From: Rhizobium sp. BK650
Lineage (GTDB): Bacteria; Pseudomonadota; Alphaproteobacteria; Rhizobiales; Rhizobiaceae
Direction: 5' to 3'
Assembly: GCF_014195325.1 (NCBI RefSeq)
Contig: NZ_JACIBK010000005.1
Coordinates: 355,146 to 419,145, forward strand
Length of the DNA: 64,000 nt
Below are positions 54,938 through 63,926 of the stretch, piece after piece; positions within the stretch are counted from its first letter, which is position 1, and every line of letters starts with the position of its first letter. Below the pieces are notes generated by a model. That model made no database searches. It was not told the origin of the DNA and saw only the letters and a program-made list of their open reading frames with translations. The translations under genes and the position numbers were made by a program.

Positions 54938-55858
54938 TCAGGCGGCGCGCGTCTTGGCGCTGACATTGTCGACGATGGCGCGTAGTTCGGAGCGCTCCGC
55001 CTCCGTCAGGCTTTCGACGCCGGGCAGACGCACCGGACCCACATCGGTTCCGAGTATCCCAAGCGCCTCCTTGACGACAGTGACATTGGCGCCGTTGAGA
55101 TATTTGGTGCGAAGCGCCTCGAAGCCGGCGATATCATCGATCAGCGCGCGCGCTGCAGTGTAGTCGCCGGCTTCCAGCGCCTGGTGAACGGCATGCGAGC
55201 GCTCGGGAAAGACATTTACGAGGCCAGAGGTAAAGCCCCGAGCTCCCATGGCGTAAAAAGCCGGCGCCCAGCCTTCGGCGAGACCGCAGACCCAGATTGC
55301 CGGCGCATCCTTAGTGGAGCGGATGACCTCGGCAAGCAGCATCAGGTTTCCGGAAGCAAACTTGATGCCGGCGATATTTGGATGCAGCGCAAGTTTGCGG
55401 AAATCGGCGACCGAAAACGTGTCGTTGCGGACATAGGCGATAACGGGGACAGTGGACGCTTCGGCAAGTTCGAGGAAATATTTCGCCTGGTAGCTCGGCC
55501 CCGCAAAGGGGTCCATCGGGTGGTGTCCCATAATCGCGTCGGTGCCCTCGGCAATCGCGTGGCGCGCGAGCGCCTTGGCTTCCGCCAGCGAACGTCCGAC
55601 GGCCGCGCTGACAAGAGCCTTACCATCCGCAGCCTTGATTGTGGCGGCATGGACCGCTTTTACCTCGTCCATCGTCAGGGTGAAGAATTCGCCCGTATTG
55701 CCGGCAGCCATCAGATTGTGAACACGGGCGCTGGCAAGGTGCGCGATCAATGCGGAGAGCTTGGCGAGATCGATGCTGCCATCCGCCTTGTAGGGCGTCA
55801 CCGGAACCCCGGAGATGCCTGTCAGGGCCTTACGAATCTTGTCCATTCCCACGGTCAC
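54938..55858 (-). CDS. DapA-family aldolase/dehydratase
   Basis: 306 residues of the dihydrodipicolinate-synthase superfamily. The Schiff-base Lys166 lies in GIKFASGN, the Tyr142 in IAYVRND, and the carboxylate-binding loop is GNTGEF at 53-58. Such enzymes split or dehydrate 2-keto-3-deoxy sugar acids to pyruvate-type products. In an operon with an acid-sugar dehydratase and a GntR regulator, an aldolase or ketodeoxyglucarate-dehydratase-like role is likely. Not true DapA, because there is no lysine pathway context. Confidence 0.88.
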   Translation of the reverse strand: MTVGMDKIRKALTGISGVPVTPYKADGSIDLAKLSALIAHLASARVHNLMAAGNTGEFFTLTMDEVKAVHAATIKAADGKALVSAAVGRSLAEAKALARHAIAEGTDAIMGHHPMDPFAGPSYQAKYFLELAEASTVPVIAYVRNDTFSVADFRKLALHPNIAGIKFASGNLMLLAEVIRSTKDAPAIWVCGLAEGWAPAFYAMGARGFTSGLVNVFPERSHAVHQALEAGDYTAARALIDDIAGFEALRTKYLNGANVTVVKEALGILGTDVGPVRLPGVESLTEAERSELRAIVDNVSAKTRAA

Positions 55859-55859
55859 G

Positions 55860-56567
55860 TCAGATATCCTCTTTCTTTCTGAATACGATGTTGAGGTAGG
55901 TTTCGCCGGAGCGGACGACGTGATCGCGCATCACCCGCTCGGCCCTGTCGCTGTCGTTTGAGACGATGGCGGCGGCGATGGCAGTGTGCTCGGCGAGAGC
56001 CTTGCTGCGCTCCTTGTCGTCGGAATGAATGACGCGGCGAATGCTCGCGTCGTAGAATTGCTGGCGCTCGATCATCCGCGAAAGATACTGACAGCGCGAC
56101 GCGACATGGATCCGCTCGTGAAAGGTCTCATTCAGCGCAATGAGGTCGTCCGCACCGCCGTTTTCCGTGGCGGCATTCATCAATGCAAGCGTTTCACCAA
56201 GCTTTGATGCCTCATCCCCAGTGATCCGCTTGGCGGCAAGATGGGCAATCATCGATTCCAGCGCAGCGCGTGCGAGAATCATTTCCTCAGCCCATCCGGC
56301 ATTGAAGCGAATGAGCACGCCACGGCGCGGCAAGGTCTCGACAAGCCCTTCGGTCTCGAGTTGCCGGAGCGCCTCTTTAATCGGAGTGGTGCTGACACCA
56401 AGTTGTTCGGCTAGCTGGCGCTCGTTGACGCGTTCGTCGGCGCGAAAACGACCTGACAGGATAGCCGCTCTCAGCGTCTTGTGAACGTGATCACGAAGGG
56501 TCGTAAGAAACCGGGGATCGATCCTTTCGATGCGGTCGTCTGCGCCGCTCTCCTTCTTATTTTGCAT
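55860..56567 (-). CDS. GntR-family regulator with FCD domain (acid-sugar module)
   Basis: 235 residues: winged helix at 25-90 (NERQLAEQLGVSTTPIKEALRQLETEGLV) and an FCD domain (LIALNETFHERIHVAS, HTAIAAAIVSNDSDRAERVMRDHV) with His residues for metal and ligand. It overlaps nothing but is only 1 bp from the DapA-family gene. It probably represses both this operon and the divergent importer operon through the site at 56611-56624. Confidence 0.9.
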   Translation of the reverse strand: MQNKKESGADDRIERIDPRFLTTLRDHVHKTLRAAILSGRFRADERVNERQLAEQLGVSTTPIKEALRQLETEGLVETLPRRGVLIRFNAGWAEEMILARAALESMIAHLAAKRITGDEASKLGETLALMNAATENGGADDLIALNETFHERIHVASRCQYLSRMIERQQFYDASIRRVIHSDDKERSKALAEHTAIAAAIVSNDSDRAERVMRDHVVRSGETYLNIVFRKKEDI

Positions 56568-56610
56568 CGGTCGAAAATTCCCCCGTTGACGGCAAAACTG
56601 TTTTATGAGA

Positions 56611-56624
56611 TCTGATATACCAGA
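56611..56624. promoter_or_regulatory. Candidate GntR operator of the acid-sugar module
   Basis: TCTGATATACCAGA is a 14-bp palindrome with one mismatched pair. The TGATATACCA core follows the UxuR/FCD pattern (TGGTATACCA-like). It sits 43 bases before the regulator start and 69 before the receptor start. Confidence 0.6.
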
Positions 56625-56692
56625 TTTCAGATCGATGTCGATATGAAAAATTGATCCGGCACGATCGCAGATACGCTTAGGGAGGAATGGAA

Positions 56693-58294
56693 ATGACTAT
56701 CCGTAGACGCGGGCTCCTGATCTCTTCGGCACTGGTTGCTGTAAGCCTGATGACGCCGCTTGCCGCACATGCTGCCACCCCGAAGGATCAGTTGATTATC
56801 GCGACGAACATGTCGTCGATGCGCGGTTTGGATCCGAATGAAATCAATCAATTGGAAGCGGCCGAGATCGTCGCAAACCTGTATGAGCGCTTGATCGTTT
56901 TGCCGGCCGACGGCATCACCAAGCCAGTGCCGGGCGTCGCGGAAAGCTGGACCGTTTCGCCCGACGGCAAGACTTTCACCTTCAAGATCCGCTCTGGCAT
57001 CAAGTTCCACTCCGGCAATGCGCTGACCGCAACGGATGTCGAGTGGTCGCTGCGTCGCCTCGTCAAGCTCGGCCTGGCACCCTCCGTCGACCTTCGCCAG
57101 TGGGGCTTTACTGACAAGAATGTCGATGAGCTAATCAAGGCAGGCGACGACACAACCATAGTGCTGCAGACGCCCGAAATCTGGAACCCGAACCTCATCC
57201 TCTATTCGCTGGCGAGCTTCTCGACTTCGATCTTGGACAGCAAGCTCCTTGCCGAACATGACAAGGGCGGTGACATGGGCCGCGAATTCCTACAGACCAA
57301 CGATGCCGGCTCCGGCCCCTATGCGTTGCGCACCTGGCGCGTCAACGACCTGCTGATTGCCGATGCCAACAAGAATTACTGGCGAGGCACCCCGAAGATG
57401 CGCCGCGTCGTTCTGCGCCACATGCCGGAATCCTCCGGTCAGCGCCTGCAGCTCGAGGCTGGCGACGTCGATGTCGCGACGCGTCTTTCCTCCACCGACC
57501 TTGCGGCGATCGAAGCGGGCGGTAAGGCCGATATCCAGAAGACGCCGGGTTTCGGCTTCTATTATCTCGCCCTGAACCAGAAGGACGAGATTCTGTCCAA
57601 TCCCAAGGTTCGTGAAGCCTTCCGATACCTGATCGACTATGACGGCCTCACCAACACCGTCATGAAATATTACGGCATCAAGCAGCAGACCATCATTCCG
57701 GCCGGCCTGCCGGGTGCAAGCGAGGTCAACCCCTATAAGCTCGACATTGAAAAGGCCAAACAGCTGCTGACCGAAGCCGGCTATCCGAATGGCTTCTCGA
57801 AGGTCTATTACGCAACGCCGGTCACCCCGGAATATGAAGTTGCACAGTCGCTGCAGGCCAACGCCGCCAAGGCCGGCATCAAGCTCGATCTTCAGGGCGG
57901 CGACCATATCGGCAAGTTCCGCACGCGCGAATTCGAGATCTTTTCGGCGCGCTCGGGCGAACGCCTGCCGGATCCTCACGCGATCCTCCAGTCCTATGCG
58001 ACCAACGCCAACAATTCCGACGATGCGAAGTTGACCGGCCTCAATGCCTGGCGCACCGCCTGGGATGTGCCAAAGGACATTCAGGATATGGTGACTGCGG
58101 CGGCTCACGAGACCGACCAGCAGACGCGAGCCGATCTCTACGCGAAGATCAACAAAGCCTATCTGGAATCCTCCTCGCCGCTGATCACCTCCTTCCTGCG
58201 CACCGACGCAAAGGCGGTTCGCAAGGAAGTAAAGGGCTATATCGGCCATTCAACATGGCTGACGCGCTGGGACACGGTTTCCAAGGGCGAATGA
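56693..58294 (+). CDS. ABC receptor of the dipeptide/oligopeptide family (DppA type)
   Basis: 533-residue family 5 binding protein. Signal peptide with a twin Arg (TIRRRGLLISSALVAVSL) and cleavage near AHA-ATPKDQ. AESWTVSPDGKTFTFKIRSGIKFHSG and the C-terminal lobe are typical. GGGAGGA is 7 bases before the ATG at 56693. Although the family is named after peptides, its position beside acid-sugar enzymes suggests an acid-sugar or oligosaccharide ligand. First gene of a five-gene importer operon. Confidence 0.92.
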   Translation: MTIRRRGLLISSALVAVSLMTPLAAHAATPKDQLIIATNMSSMRGLDPNEINQLEAAEIVANLYERLIVLPADGITKPVPGVAESWTVSPDGKTFTFKIRSGIKFHSGNALTATDVEWSLRRLVKLGLAPSVDLRQWGFTDKNVDELIKAGDDTTIVLQTPEIWNPNLILYSLASFSTSILDSKLLAEHDKGGDMGREFLQTNDAGSGPYALRTWRVNDLLIADANKNYWRGTPKMRRVVLRHMPESSGQRLQLEAGDVDVATRLSSTDLAAIEAGGKADIQKTPGFGFYYLALNQKDEILSNPKVREAFRYLIDYDGLTNTVMKYYGIKQQTIIPAGLPGASEVNPYKLDIEKAKQLLTEAGYPNGFSKVYYATPVTPEYEVAQSLQANAAKAGIKLDLQGGDHIGKFRTREFEIFSARSGERLPDPHAILQSYATNANNSDDAKLTGLNAWRTAWDVPKDIQDMVTAAAHETDQQTRADLYAKINKAYLESSSPLITSFLRTDAKAVRKEVKGYIGHSTWLTRWDTVSKGE

Positions 58295-58315
58295 CCTCCT
58301 CCAAGGGAGAATGAC

Positions 58316-59377
58316 GTGAGCATCTCACAAACATCCGGGGCCGCATCGGGCGGCGGAGTAGCCGTGCTCGATGCGGTGAAGAAGGTGGCAACATCCTTCA
58401 GCGTCATCCTGACGACGTTGCTCGGCCTGCTGATCATCACCTTCGTCGTCGGCCGCATGGTCCCGGCCGATCCGGTCATTGCTGTCATCGGCGACCAGGC
58501 CGACCAGGCGACCTACGAGCGCGTCCACAAGGAGATGGGGCTGGACGAGCCGCTCTATGTCCAGTTCGCAACCTATCTCGGCAATGTCGCTCACCTGAAT
58601 TTCGGCCAGTCCCATGTGACCAAGAACGCCGTGGCAAGTGACCTTGCCCGGGTTTTCCCGGCGACACTGGAGCTTGCCACACTGGCAACGATCGTTGGTG
58701 CTGGCCTCGGCATTCCGCTCGGCATCATCTCTGCCGTTCGCAAGGGAACATGGGTCGATCATCTCGCGCGTGTCGTCGGGCTGCTTGGGCATTCAACGCC
58801 GATTTTCTGGCTCGGCACCATCGTCATCCTGGTGTTTTACGCCAAGTTCGAGCTCATCCCCGGCGCCGGCCGACTAGACGTCTATAATGAAGGACTGGTC
58901 GAAGGGCCGACCAACTCCATCCTTGTCGATGCGATCATTGCCGGCGAATGGGAGGTTTTCCGGGATGCCTTGCTGCATATCACAGCCCCTGCCCTGATCC
59001 TCGGTTACGCGGCCATGGCCTATCTCAGCCGCATGAGCCGCAGCTTCATGCTGGAACAGCTTCGGCAAGAATATGTGCTGACGGCGAAGGCAAAGGGTCT
59101 CGATCAGCGCGCCATCGTCTGGCGTCATGCCTTCCGCAACATCCGGGTGCAGCTTTTGACCATCGTTGCCCTCGCCTATTGTGGCCTGCTGGATGGCACG
59201 GTCCTCATCGAGACCGTGTTTGCCTGGCCCGGCCTCGGGCAATATCTGACCTCAGCCCTCTTCTTCGCGGACATGAATGCGATCCTCGGCAGCGTCCTTC
59301 TGATCGGCATCATCTCGATCGTCATTAATCTGCTGTCCGATATTGCCTACCGCTTCCTCGATCCGCGTACCCGGTGA
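58316..59377 (+). CDS. Dpp-type ABC permease, DppB family
   Basis: 353 residues, six predicted membrane segments. The DppB signature PADPVIAVIGDQA lies after the first helix, and the EAA-type loop contains YVLTAKAKGLDQRAIVWRHAFRN. GTG start, 21 bp after the receptor gene. N-terminal cytoplasmic extension of about 25 residues, rich in Ser and Gly. Confidence 0.92.
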   Translation: MSISQTSGAASGGGVAVLDAVKKVATSFSVILTTLLGLLIITFVVGRMVPADPVIAVIGDQADQATYERVHKEMGLDEPLYVQFATYLGNVAHLNFGQSHVTKNAVASDLARVFPATLELATLATIVGAGLGIPLGIISAVRKGTWVDHLARVVGLLGHSTPIFWLGTIVILVFYAKFELIPGAGRLDVYNEGLVEGPTNSILVDAIIAGEWEVFRDALLHITAPALILGYAAMAYLSRMSRSFMLEQLRQEYVLTAKAKGLDQRAIVWRHAFRNIRVQLLTIVALAYCGLLDGTVLIETVFAWPGLGQYLTSALFFADMNAILGSVLLIGIISIVINLLSDIAYRFLDPRTR

Positions 59378-59381
59378 CATC

Positions 59382-60293
59382 ATGGCGACACGCTATTTCA
59401 ACGATCTCCACAATTGGCTGATCAACGAGGAATTTTCCTCGACCCGGCAGGCGCGTTTCCACAAGGCCTATGTCCTGTGGCTGAACCTGCTTGCCAATCC
59501 GCTGGCTTTTGCCGGCTTTCTGGTCGTGCTCGCGCTGGTGCTCGTCGCTGCCTTCGCGCCGCTCCTTGCCAATCACGACCCTATTGCCCAGGATCTGACG
59601 ACGGCGCTGAGACCGCCGTCGGGGACCAACTGGTTCGGAACCGACGAGTTCGGCCGCGACGTCTATTCGCGTCTCGTCTATGGCGCACGCACAACGCTCT
59701 ATATCAGCATTCTGGTGACCATCATCGTTGCGCCGATCGGCTTTGTAATCGGTGCGACTGCCGGCTATCTCGGCGGCTGGATCGATGTCGTGCTGATGCG
59801 GATCACCGATATCTTCCTGTCCTTCCCGAGCCTTGTTCTGGCATTGGCCTTTTCTGCAGCCCTGGGGCCGGGCATCGAAAATGCCGTCATCGCCATTGCG
59901 CTGACCGTCTGGCCGCCCATCGCCCGACTCGCCCGCGCCGAGACGCTGACATTTCGCGCCGCCGACTTTGTCGTCGCCGCCGAGCTGCAAGGCGCCGGTA
60001 TGAGCCGCATCCTGCTCCATCACATCGTGCCGCTCTGTGCCCCTTCGATCATCATTCGCCTGACCCTCAACATGTCGAGCGTCATCCTCACGGCCGCCGG
60101 CCTCGGCTTCCTCGGCCTCGGCGCTCAACCGCCAATGCCCGAATGGGGCGCGATGGCAGCTTCCGGCCGGCAATATCTGCTCGACGCCTGGTGGCTGACG
60201 ACGGTACCCGGTATCGCAATTCTCGTGGTCAGCCTTGCCTTCAATCTCCTGGGCGACGGCCTGCGCGACATCATGGATCCCCGAAATGCCTGA
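59382..60293 (+). CDS. Dpp-type ABC permease, DppC family
   Basis: 303-residue partner permease. LGTDEFGRDVYSRL-like segment (FGTDEFGRDVYSRLVYGARTT) is a DppC hallmark, and the loop FVVAAELQGAGMSRILLHHIVP contacts the ATPase. The ATG at 59382 follows the DppB stop by 4 bp; a frame starting at 59343 overlaps DppB and is rejected. Confidence 0.92.
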   Translation: MATRYFNDLHNWLINEEFSSTRQARFHKAYVLWLNLLANPLAFAGFLVVLALVLVAAFAPLLANHDPIAQDLTTALRPPSGTNWFGTDEFGRDVYSRLVYGARTTLYISILVTIIVAPIGFVIGATAGYLGGWIDVVLMRITDIFLSFPSLVLALAFSAALGPGIENAVIAIALTVWPPIARLARAETLTFRAADFVVAAELQGAGMSRILLHHIVPLCAPSIIIRLTLNMSSVILTAAGLGFLGLGAQPPMPEWGAMAASGRQYLLDAWWLTTVPGIAILVVSLAFNLLGDGLRDIMDPRNA

Positions 60294-61134
60294 TCAATCC
60301 CAGCCAATCCTTTCGGTCAAGAACATGTCGGTCCAGTTCCCGAGCCTTTCGGGCGTCGTCACGGCCGTGAAGAATGTCTCCTTCGCCGTCGGGCGCGAGA
60401 AAGTCGGCATTATCGGCGAATCCGGCTCAGGAAAGAGTACGACCGGACGCGCCATCATGCGGCTGCAACCGACGACCGCGAAGGTCGTCGCCGACGAAAT
60501 GCGCTTCGAGGATGTCGATCTTTTGCGGACCAGCGAGGCCGATATGCGCACCATCCGCGGGCGGCGCATTTCGATGATCCTGCAGGACCCGAAATATTCG
60601 CTGAACCCCGTGATGACGGTCGGCGAACAGATCGCCGAAACGGCGATCCTGCATGAGCGGGCCGGTCGCCGTCAGGCACGTGAGCGCACGCTCGCCATGC
60701 TGGAGAGAGTCAACATTCGCGATCCGCAGCGCGTTTTCGACCTTTATCCGCATGAAGTCTCTGGAGGGATGGGACAGCGCATCATGATATCGATGATGCT
60801 GATTTCATCGCCCTCGCTGATCATCGCCGACGAGCCAACTTCGGCGCTCGACGTGACCGTGCGCCAGCAGGTGCTATCGATCCTCGACGATCTGATCACC
60901 GAGCGCAACATCGGCATGGTCTTCATTTCGCACGACCTCAACCTGGTCAAAAGTTTCTGCGATCGGGTCATCATCATGTATGCCGGACGCATCGTCGAAG
61001 AGCTCGAAGCCGCAAAACTCGGGGAAGCCACGCATCCCTATACGCGCGGTCTCCTTCAGGCGTTGCCGAGCCTCGACCATCCTCGGGATCGCCTTGAGGT
61101 TCTGAGACGTGACCCAAGCTGGGCAGAGGCATGA
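60286..61134 (+). CDS. Dpp/Opp-type ATPase, DppD family
   Basis: 282 residues: Walker [11 protein letters not shown]-loop [13 protein letters not shown], Walker [13 protein letters not shown] and H-loop ISHDLNLV. The signature reads [15 protein letters not shown]. The C-terminal [14 protein letters not shown] is typical of oligopeptide-type ATPases. It begins inside the last 8 bases of DppC and ends overlapping the next gene by 4 bp. Confidence 0.92.
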   Translation: MPDQSQPILSVKNMSVQFPSLSGVVTAVKNVSFAVGREKVGIIGESGSGKSTTGRAIMRLQPTTAKVVADEMRFEDVDLLRTSEADMRTIRGRRISMILQDPKYSLNPVMTVGEQIAETAILHERAGRRQARERTLAMLERVNIRDPQRVFDLYPHEVSGGMGQRIMISMMLISSPSLIIADEPTSALDVTVRQQVLSILDDLITERNIGMVFISHDLNLVKSFCDRVIIMYAGRIVEELEAAKLGEATHPYTRGLLQALPSLDHPRDRLEVLRRDPSWAEA

Positions 61135-61910
61135 GCACGATGATTTCAGTCAAAAATCTCGCTGTTTCCTTCGGCAGCGGAAATTCCGCCAATCAGGTGG
61201 TCAAGGATGTCTCTTTCGACGTCGCTCCGGGCGAGACCTTCGGCCTTGTCGGCGAAAGCGGCTGCGGCAAATCCACTGTTCTTGGTGCGCTCGCGGGCAG
61301 GATCAAGACATGGGATGGCTCTCTTTCGATCGATGGCGAGGCGATCGCAGCCAGGCGCTCGAAATCGCAGCTTGCCAAGCAGCAGATGGTGTTCCAAGAT
61401 CCTTTCGGCTCGCTTCATCCTCGCCATACAATCGGTCGCACACTGCTCGAACCCCTGGAGATCCACGCCATTGACCAGCGCCGGGAGCGCGTGGAACACG
61501 CCCTGCGTGACGTCGGCCTGCCCGCCTCATTCTACCATCGCTTTCCGCATCAGCTTTCAGGCGGTCAGCGCCAGCGTGTCGCAATCGCGCGTGCGCTAAT
61601 CCTGAAGCCGCAAGTGCTTCTGCTCGATGAACCGACATCCGCACTCGACGTTTCCGTTCAGGCCGAAGTTCTCAATCTTCTCAAGGATTTGCGTGAACGG
61701 GAAAAGCTGACCTATATTCTCGTCAGCCACGATATGTCGGTCATCGCCCACCTCTGCAATCGTGTCGCCGTCATGCAGGGCGGCACCTTCGTGGAGATCG
61801 CCACGAGAGAGGCCTTGCTCAGCGGGGGCGTCGAGCATCCCTATACGCGCACGCTCCTCGACGGCAGCAAGGGCTATCAAAAAAGGCGGGCAGAGCAGGT
61901 GGGGCGCTGA
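61131..61910 (+). CDS. Dpp/Opp-type ATPase, DppF family
   Basis: 259 residues: Walker A GESGCGKST, Q-loop MVFQDPFGSLHPRHT, signature LSGGQRQRVAIARALI, Walker [20 protein letters not shown] and H-loop SHDMSVIAH. It ends with a shortened C-terminus (HPYTRTLLDGSKGYQ), lacking the longer tail common in DppF. Last gene of the importer operon; DNA beyond it is fragmentary. Confidence 0.92.
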   Translation: MSTMISVKNLAVSFGSGNSANQVVKDVSFDVAPGETFGLVGESGCGKSTVLGALAGRIKTWDGSLSIDGEAIAARRSKSQLAKQQMVFQDPFGSLHPRHTIGRTLLEPLEIHAIDQRRERVEHALRDVGLPASFYHRFPHQLSGGQRQRVAIARALILKPQVLLLDEPTSALDVSVQAEVLNLLKDLREREKLTYILVSHDMSVIAHLCNRVAVMQGGTFVEIATREALLSGGVEHPYTRTLLDGSKGYQKRRAEQVGR

Positions 61911-62045
61911 TCGTTGCCACCTTCTCCATTCGCTCGGTCGACTTCTTGCCCGCATATTCGTCACGATTGATCGCGTGAGCGATGGACGAAGCACGCGATC
62001 GCCGCTTCGACCTCTGCTTCGGTATAGTTCCCGCTCACCACCCTG

Positions 62046-62185
62046 TCAGAAGGCGAGTTGAAGCTTCATCGACCGGCTCCAGTCCCCCGCCGCCTCAAAA
62101 GCAAGGACGGCATCTTCCAGCGGAAATGTCTCGGTCAGTAATGGCCTCAGATCGACACGACGGCGGTTGATAAGATCGACAGCCA
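62046..62185 (-). pseudogene. C-terminal remnant of a zinc alcohol dehydrogenase (idonate dehydrogenase-like)
   Basis: About 46 codons (AVDLINRRRVDLRPLLTETF through to SMKLQLAF at the stop) match the end of medium-chain dehydrogenases of the L-idonate/sorbitol type. Nothing upstream on this strand continues the match. An unrelated open stretch on the plus strand (about 62151-62367, containing ALKHSERRLAADLEFLDEL) overlaps and is not recognised. Confidence 0.55.
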
Positions 62186-62420
62186 GGCGACCGCGCAATT
62201 GCTTGAGCAGCGCCGGAAGATAGCCAGCGACGCTATGCAATGCGTCAGCGGGATGCAGGTCTGGGCTCTCAAGCACAGTGAGCGGCGATTGGCGGCAGAC
62301 CTCGAATTTCTGGACGAGCTGATCGCGTCTTCTTTTGAAAAGCCCGCGTTGGAAGCCAAGGGCTAAGACGTCTTGGATTATCCGAATTCCTTCCTTGCCA
62401 GCTTCGAGCGCACGCTGCTC

Positions 62421-62668
62421 TCACGCGCGCGCTTTTTCCACTACGCCCGCAGGCTCCTGATTGTAAATCGCGCCAGCGCCGGTCAGCGCGATACGGCCGT
62501 TGTGTCGACGTACCAGATCAAAGCCGAGCCGGCGCTCCAAGTCCTTGAGCTGAGCGGAAACTGCTGCACGTGTTCGACGTATTTGTGGACGGTCGCATAT
62601 TGCTCGGCTGCTACGATGAACTGCGATGCCTCGTTGTCGCCGACCATCGACTCGAGCTCAGGCTTCAT
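62421..62668 (-). pseudogene. Broken N-terminal part of a LysR-family regulator
   Basis: In one minus frame lies MKPELESMVGDNEASQFIVAAEQ, the start of a LysR-type DNA-binding domain. From about 62580 a second frame reads RAAVSAQLKDLERRLGFDLV, then RRHNGRIALTGAG, the rest of the helix-turn-helix. The two are joined only by a frameshift, and a stop at 62421-62423 ends the frame after about 85 codons in total. The effector domain is missing. Confidence 0.6.
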
Positions 62669-62699
62669 TCGAAGCAGCCGGTCCCAGCCGACTCTTTGG

Positions 62700-62909
62700 T
62701 CAAGAATCCAACGCGTGGTCGTTGGCAGACTGCAGGGCGGTGATCGTATCCAGAAGCATGCGCAGCGCTTTGGCGGTGTTCGCTCTGCAGTCCAGAAGCT
62801 TCTTCAGCTTGGCATTCTCATCCTCAAGCGCCTTCGCGGCCTTCGCACCAGCCTCCTGCTCCTTCAGCACCGCAATAATCTGCTCTTCCGTAAATCTCTG
62901 CTTCTTCAT
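62700..62909 (-). mobile_element. IS3-family orfA remnant
   Basis: MKKQRFTEEQIIAVLKEQEAGAK is the start of an IS3 (IS407-like) OrfA, followed immediately by AKALEDENAKLKKLL from its leucine-zipper end. The middle part, with the helix-turn-helix end, has been deleted in frame. The tail after LLDC is foreign. No orfB adjoins it. Confidence 0.75.
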
Positions 62910-63217
62910 GGGTCCGTCCTTTGATAGGCCGGACTCTAATCCAATCTGGAGGCAATTCTCAGTGGCATGTATGGACGGCCTCCGCGTGGCAAGGGGCAGT
63001 TTGGTGTTTCCGGCAGATTGGTCGGGTGCAGGCATGTATACGGCCTTTGATTGCGGCGCGTTCATGCCGCTGGCCCTGATGTAGTCCGCTGATCGGATCC
63101 CAGACAGGTCAACGCGCTTTCAAGCGGCACCCACTGATCGGGTTTGTCCGATCCCGGCTCGACCGTTCGCCATCACGCCATCAGCACCTCACCAATTTCT
63201 GCATTCTCTGTGAGCAT

Positions 63218-63826
63218 TCAACGGGCGGCGGTCGCCTCAAAGCGCCTGCCCGTCGTCATCAGCGCCCAGACGATCCGCGCTATCTTGTTGGCCAAAGCAA
63301 CAGCGACGACGTTGTACGGCTTCTTCACCAGAAGTTCGGCGCCCCAACGCGTCGGTGCAACTTTAGCTTTGCCGCTGAAACGAAGCACCGCGTGCGCACC
63401 CACAACGAGAAGCCGGCGGAGATAGGGATCGCCTTGTTTGCTGATCCTTCCGAGGCGGTCCTTGCCACCCGATGAGTTCTGCCGCGGCACCAGGCCTATC
63501 CATGCCGCCAATTGTCGGCCGGATTTGAAGAGCGACGCGTCGGTCACCGTCGCGGCAATTGCGCTGGCAGTGATCGGGCCAATTCCAGGGATCGTCTCAA
63601 GGCGGCGGCTCAGTTCGTTCGAGCGATGCCAAGCATGAATTTGGCGATCCAGCTCGCTGACCTTCTCGTGCACCTCCCGCAACTGCCCGATCAGCGGAAG
63701 AAGCGCGGACCGCGCAAGCGGCGGGATTAGATCGTGATCATCGTCGTCGACCAACGCGATCAGCATTCCGACGCCGGCAATGCCCTGTCGCGTTACGATG
63801 CCGAACTGGAGTGCTCCCCGTTTCAC
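63218..63826 (-). mobile_element. IS110-family transposase, C-terminal part
   Basis: 202 codons hold the C-terminal transposase_20 region: IPGIGPITASAIAATV, LAAWIGLVPRQNSSGGKDRLGRISKQGD and YLRRLLVVGAHAV, with the serine of the conserved recombinase motif. The N-terminal DEDD domain (about 130 residues) is absent: the family match starts at LQFGIVTRQGIAGV. The break at about 63810 abuts the end of an IS3 fragment, so the element was interrupted and is dead. Confidence 0.8.
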
Positions 63827-63838
63827 CGGACAGGTCGG

Positions 63839-63924
63839 CTAGATTGATTTAGCCCTGATGAACTGCCGAGGGGAAGCCATCTTGAGCGCGGAATGGGGAT
63901 GGATTTCGTTATACAACACGACGG
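63839..63924 (-). mobile_element. IS3-family orfB C-terminal remnant
   Basis: The minus strand reads LYNEIHPHSALKMASPRQFI then a stop at 63839-63841, the end of an IS3 OrfB integrase (the YN-x-RPHSSL-x-SP-x-F motif). Only about 28 codons survive. Bases 63805-63832 beyond the stop may include the element's terminal repeat, at the junction with the IS110 fragment. Confidence 0.65.
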
Positions 63925-63926
63925 CA

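Noticed and set aside
57290..58249. 319-codon frame opposite the DppA-type receptor
   Set aside because: Shadow frame without motifs or start signal.
62235..62367. Plus-strand 43-codon frame with ALKHSERRLAADLEFLDEL
   Set aside because: Protein-like composition, but it overlaps the dehydrogenase remnant and no family could be named, so it is not listed as a gene.
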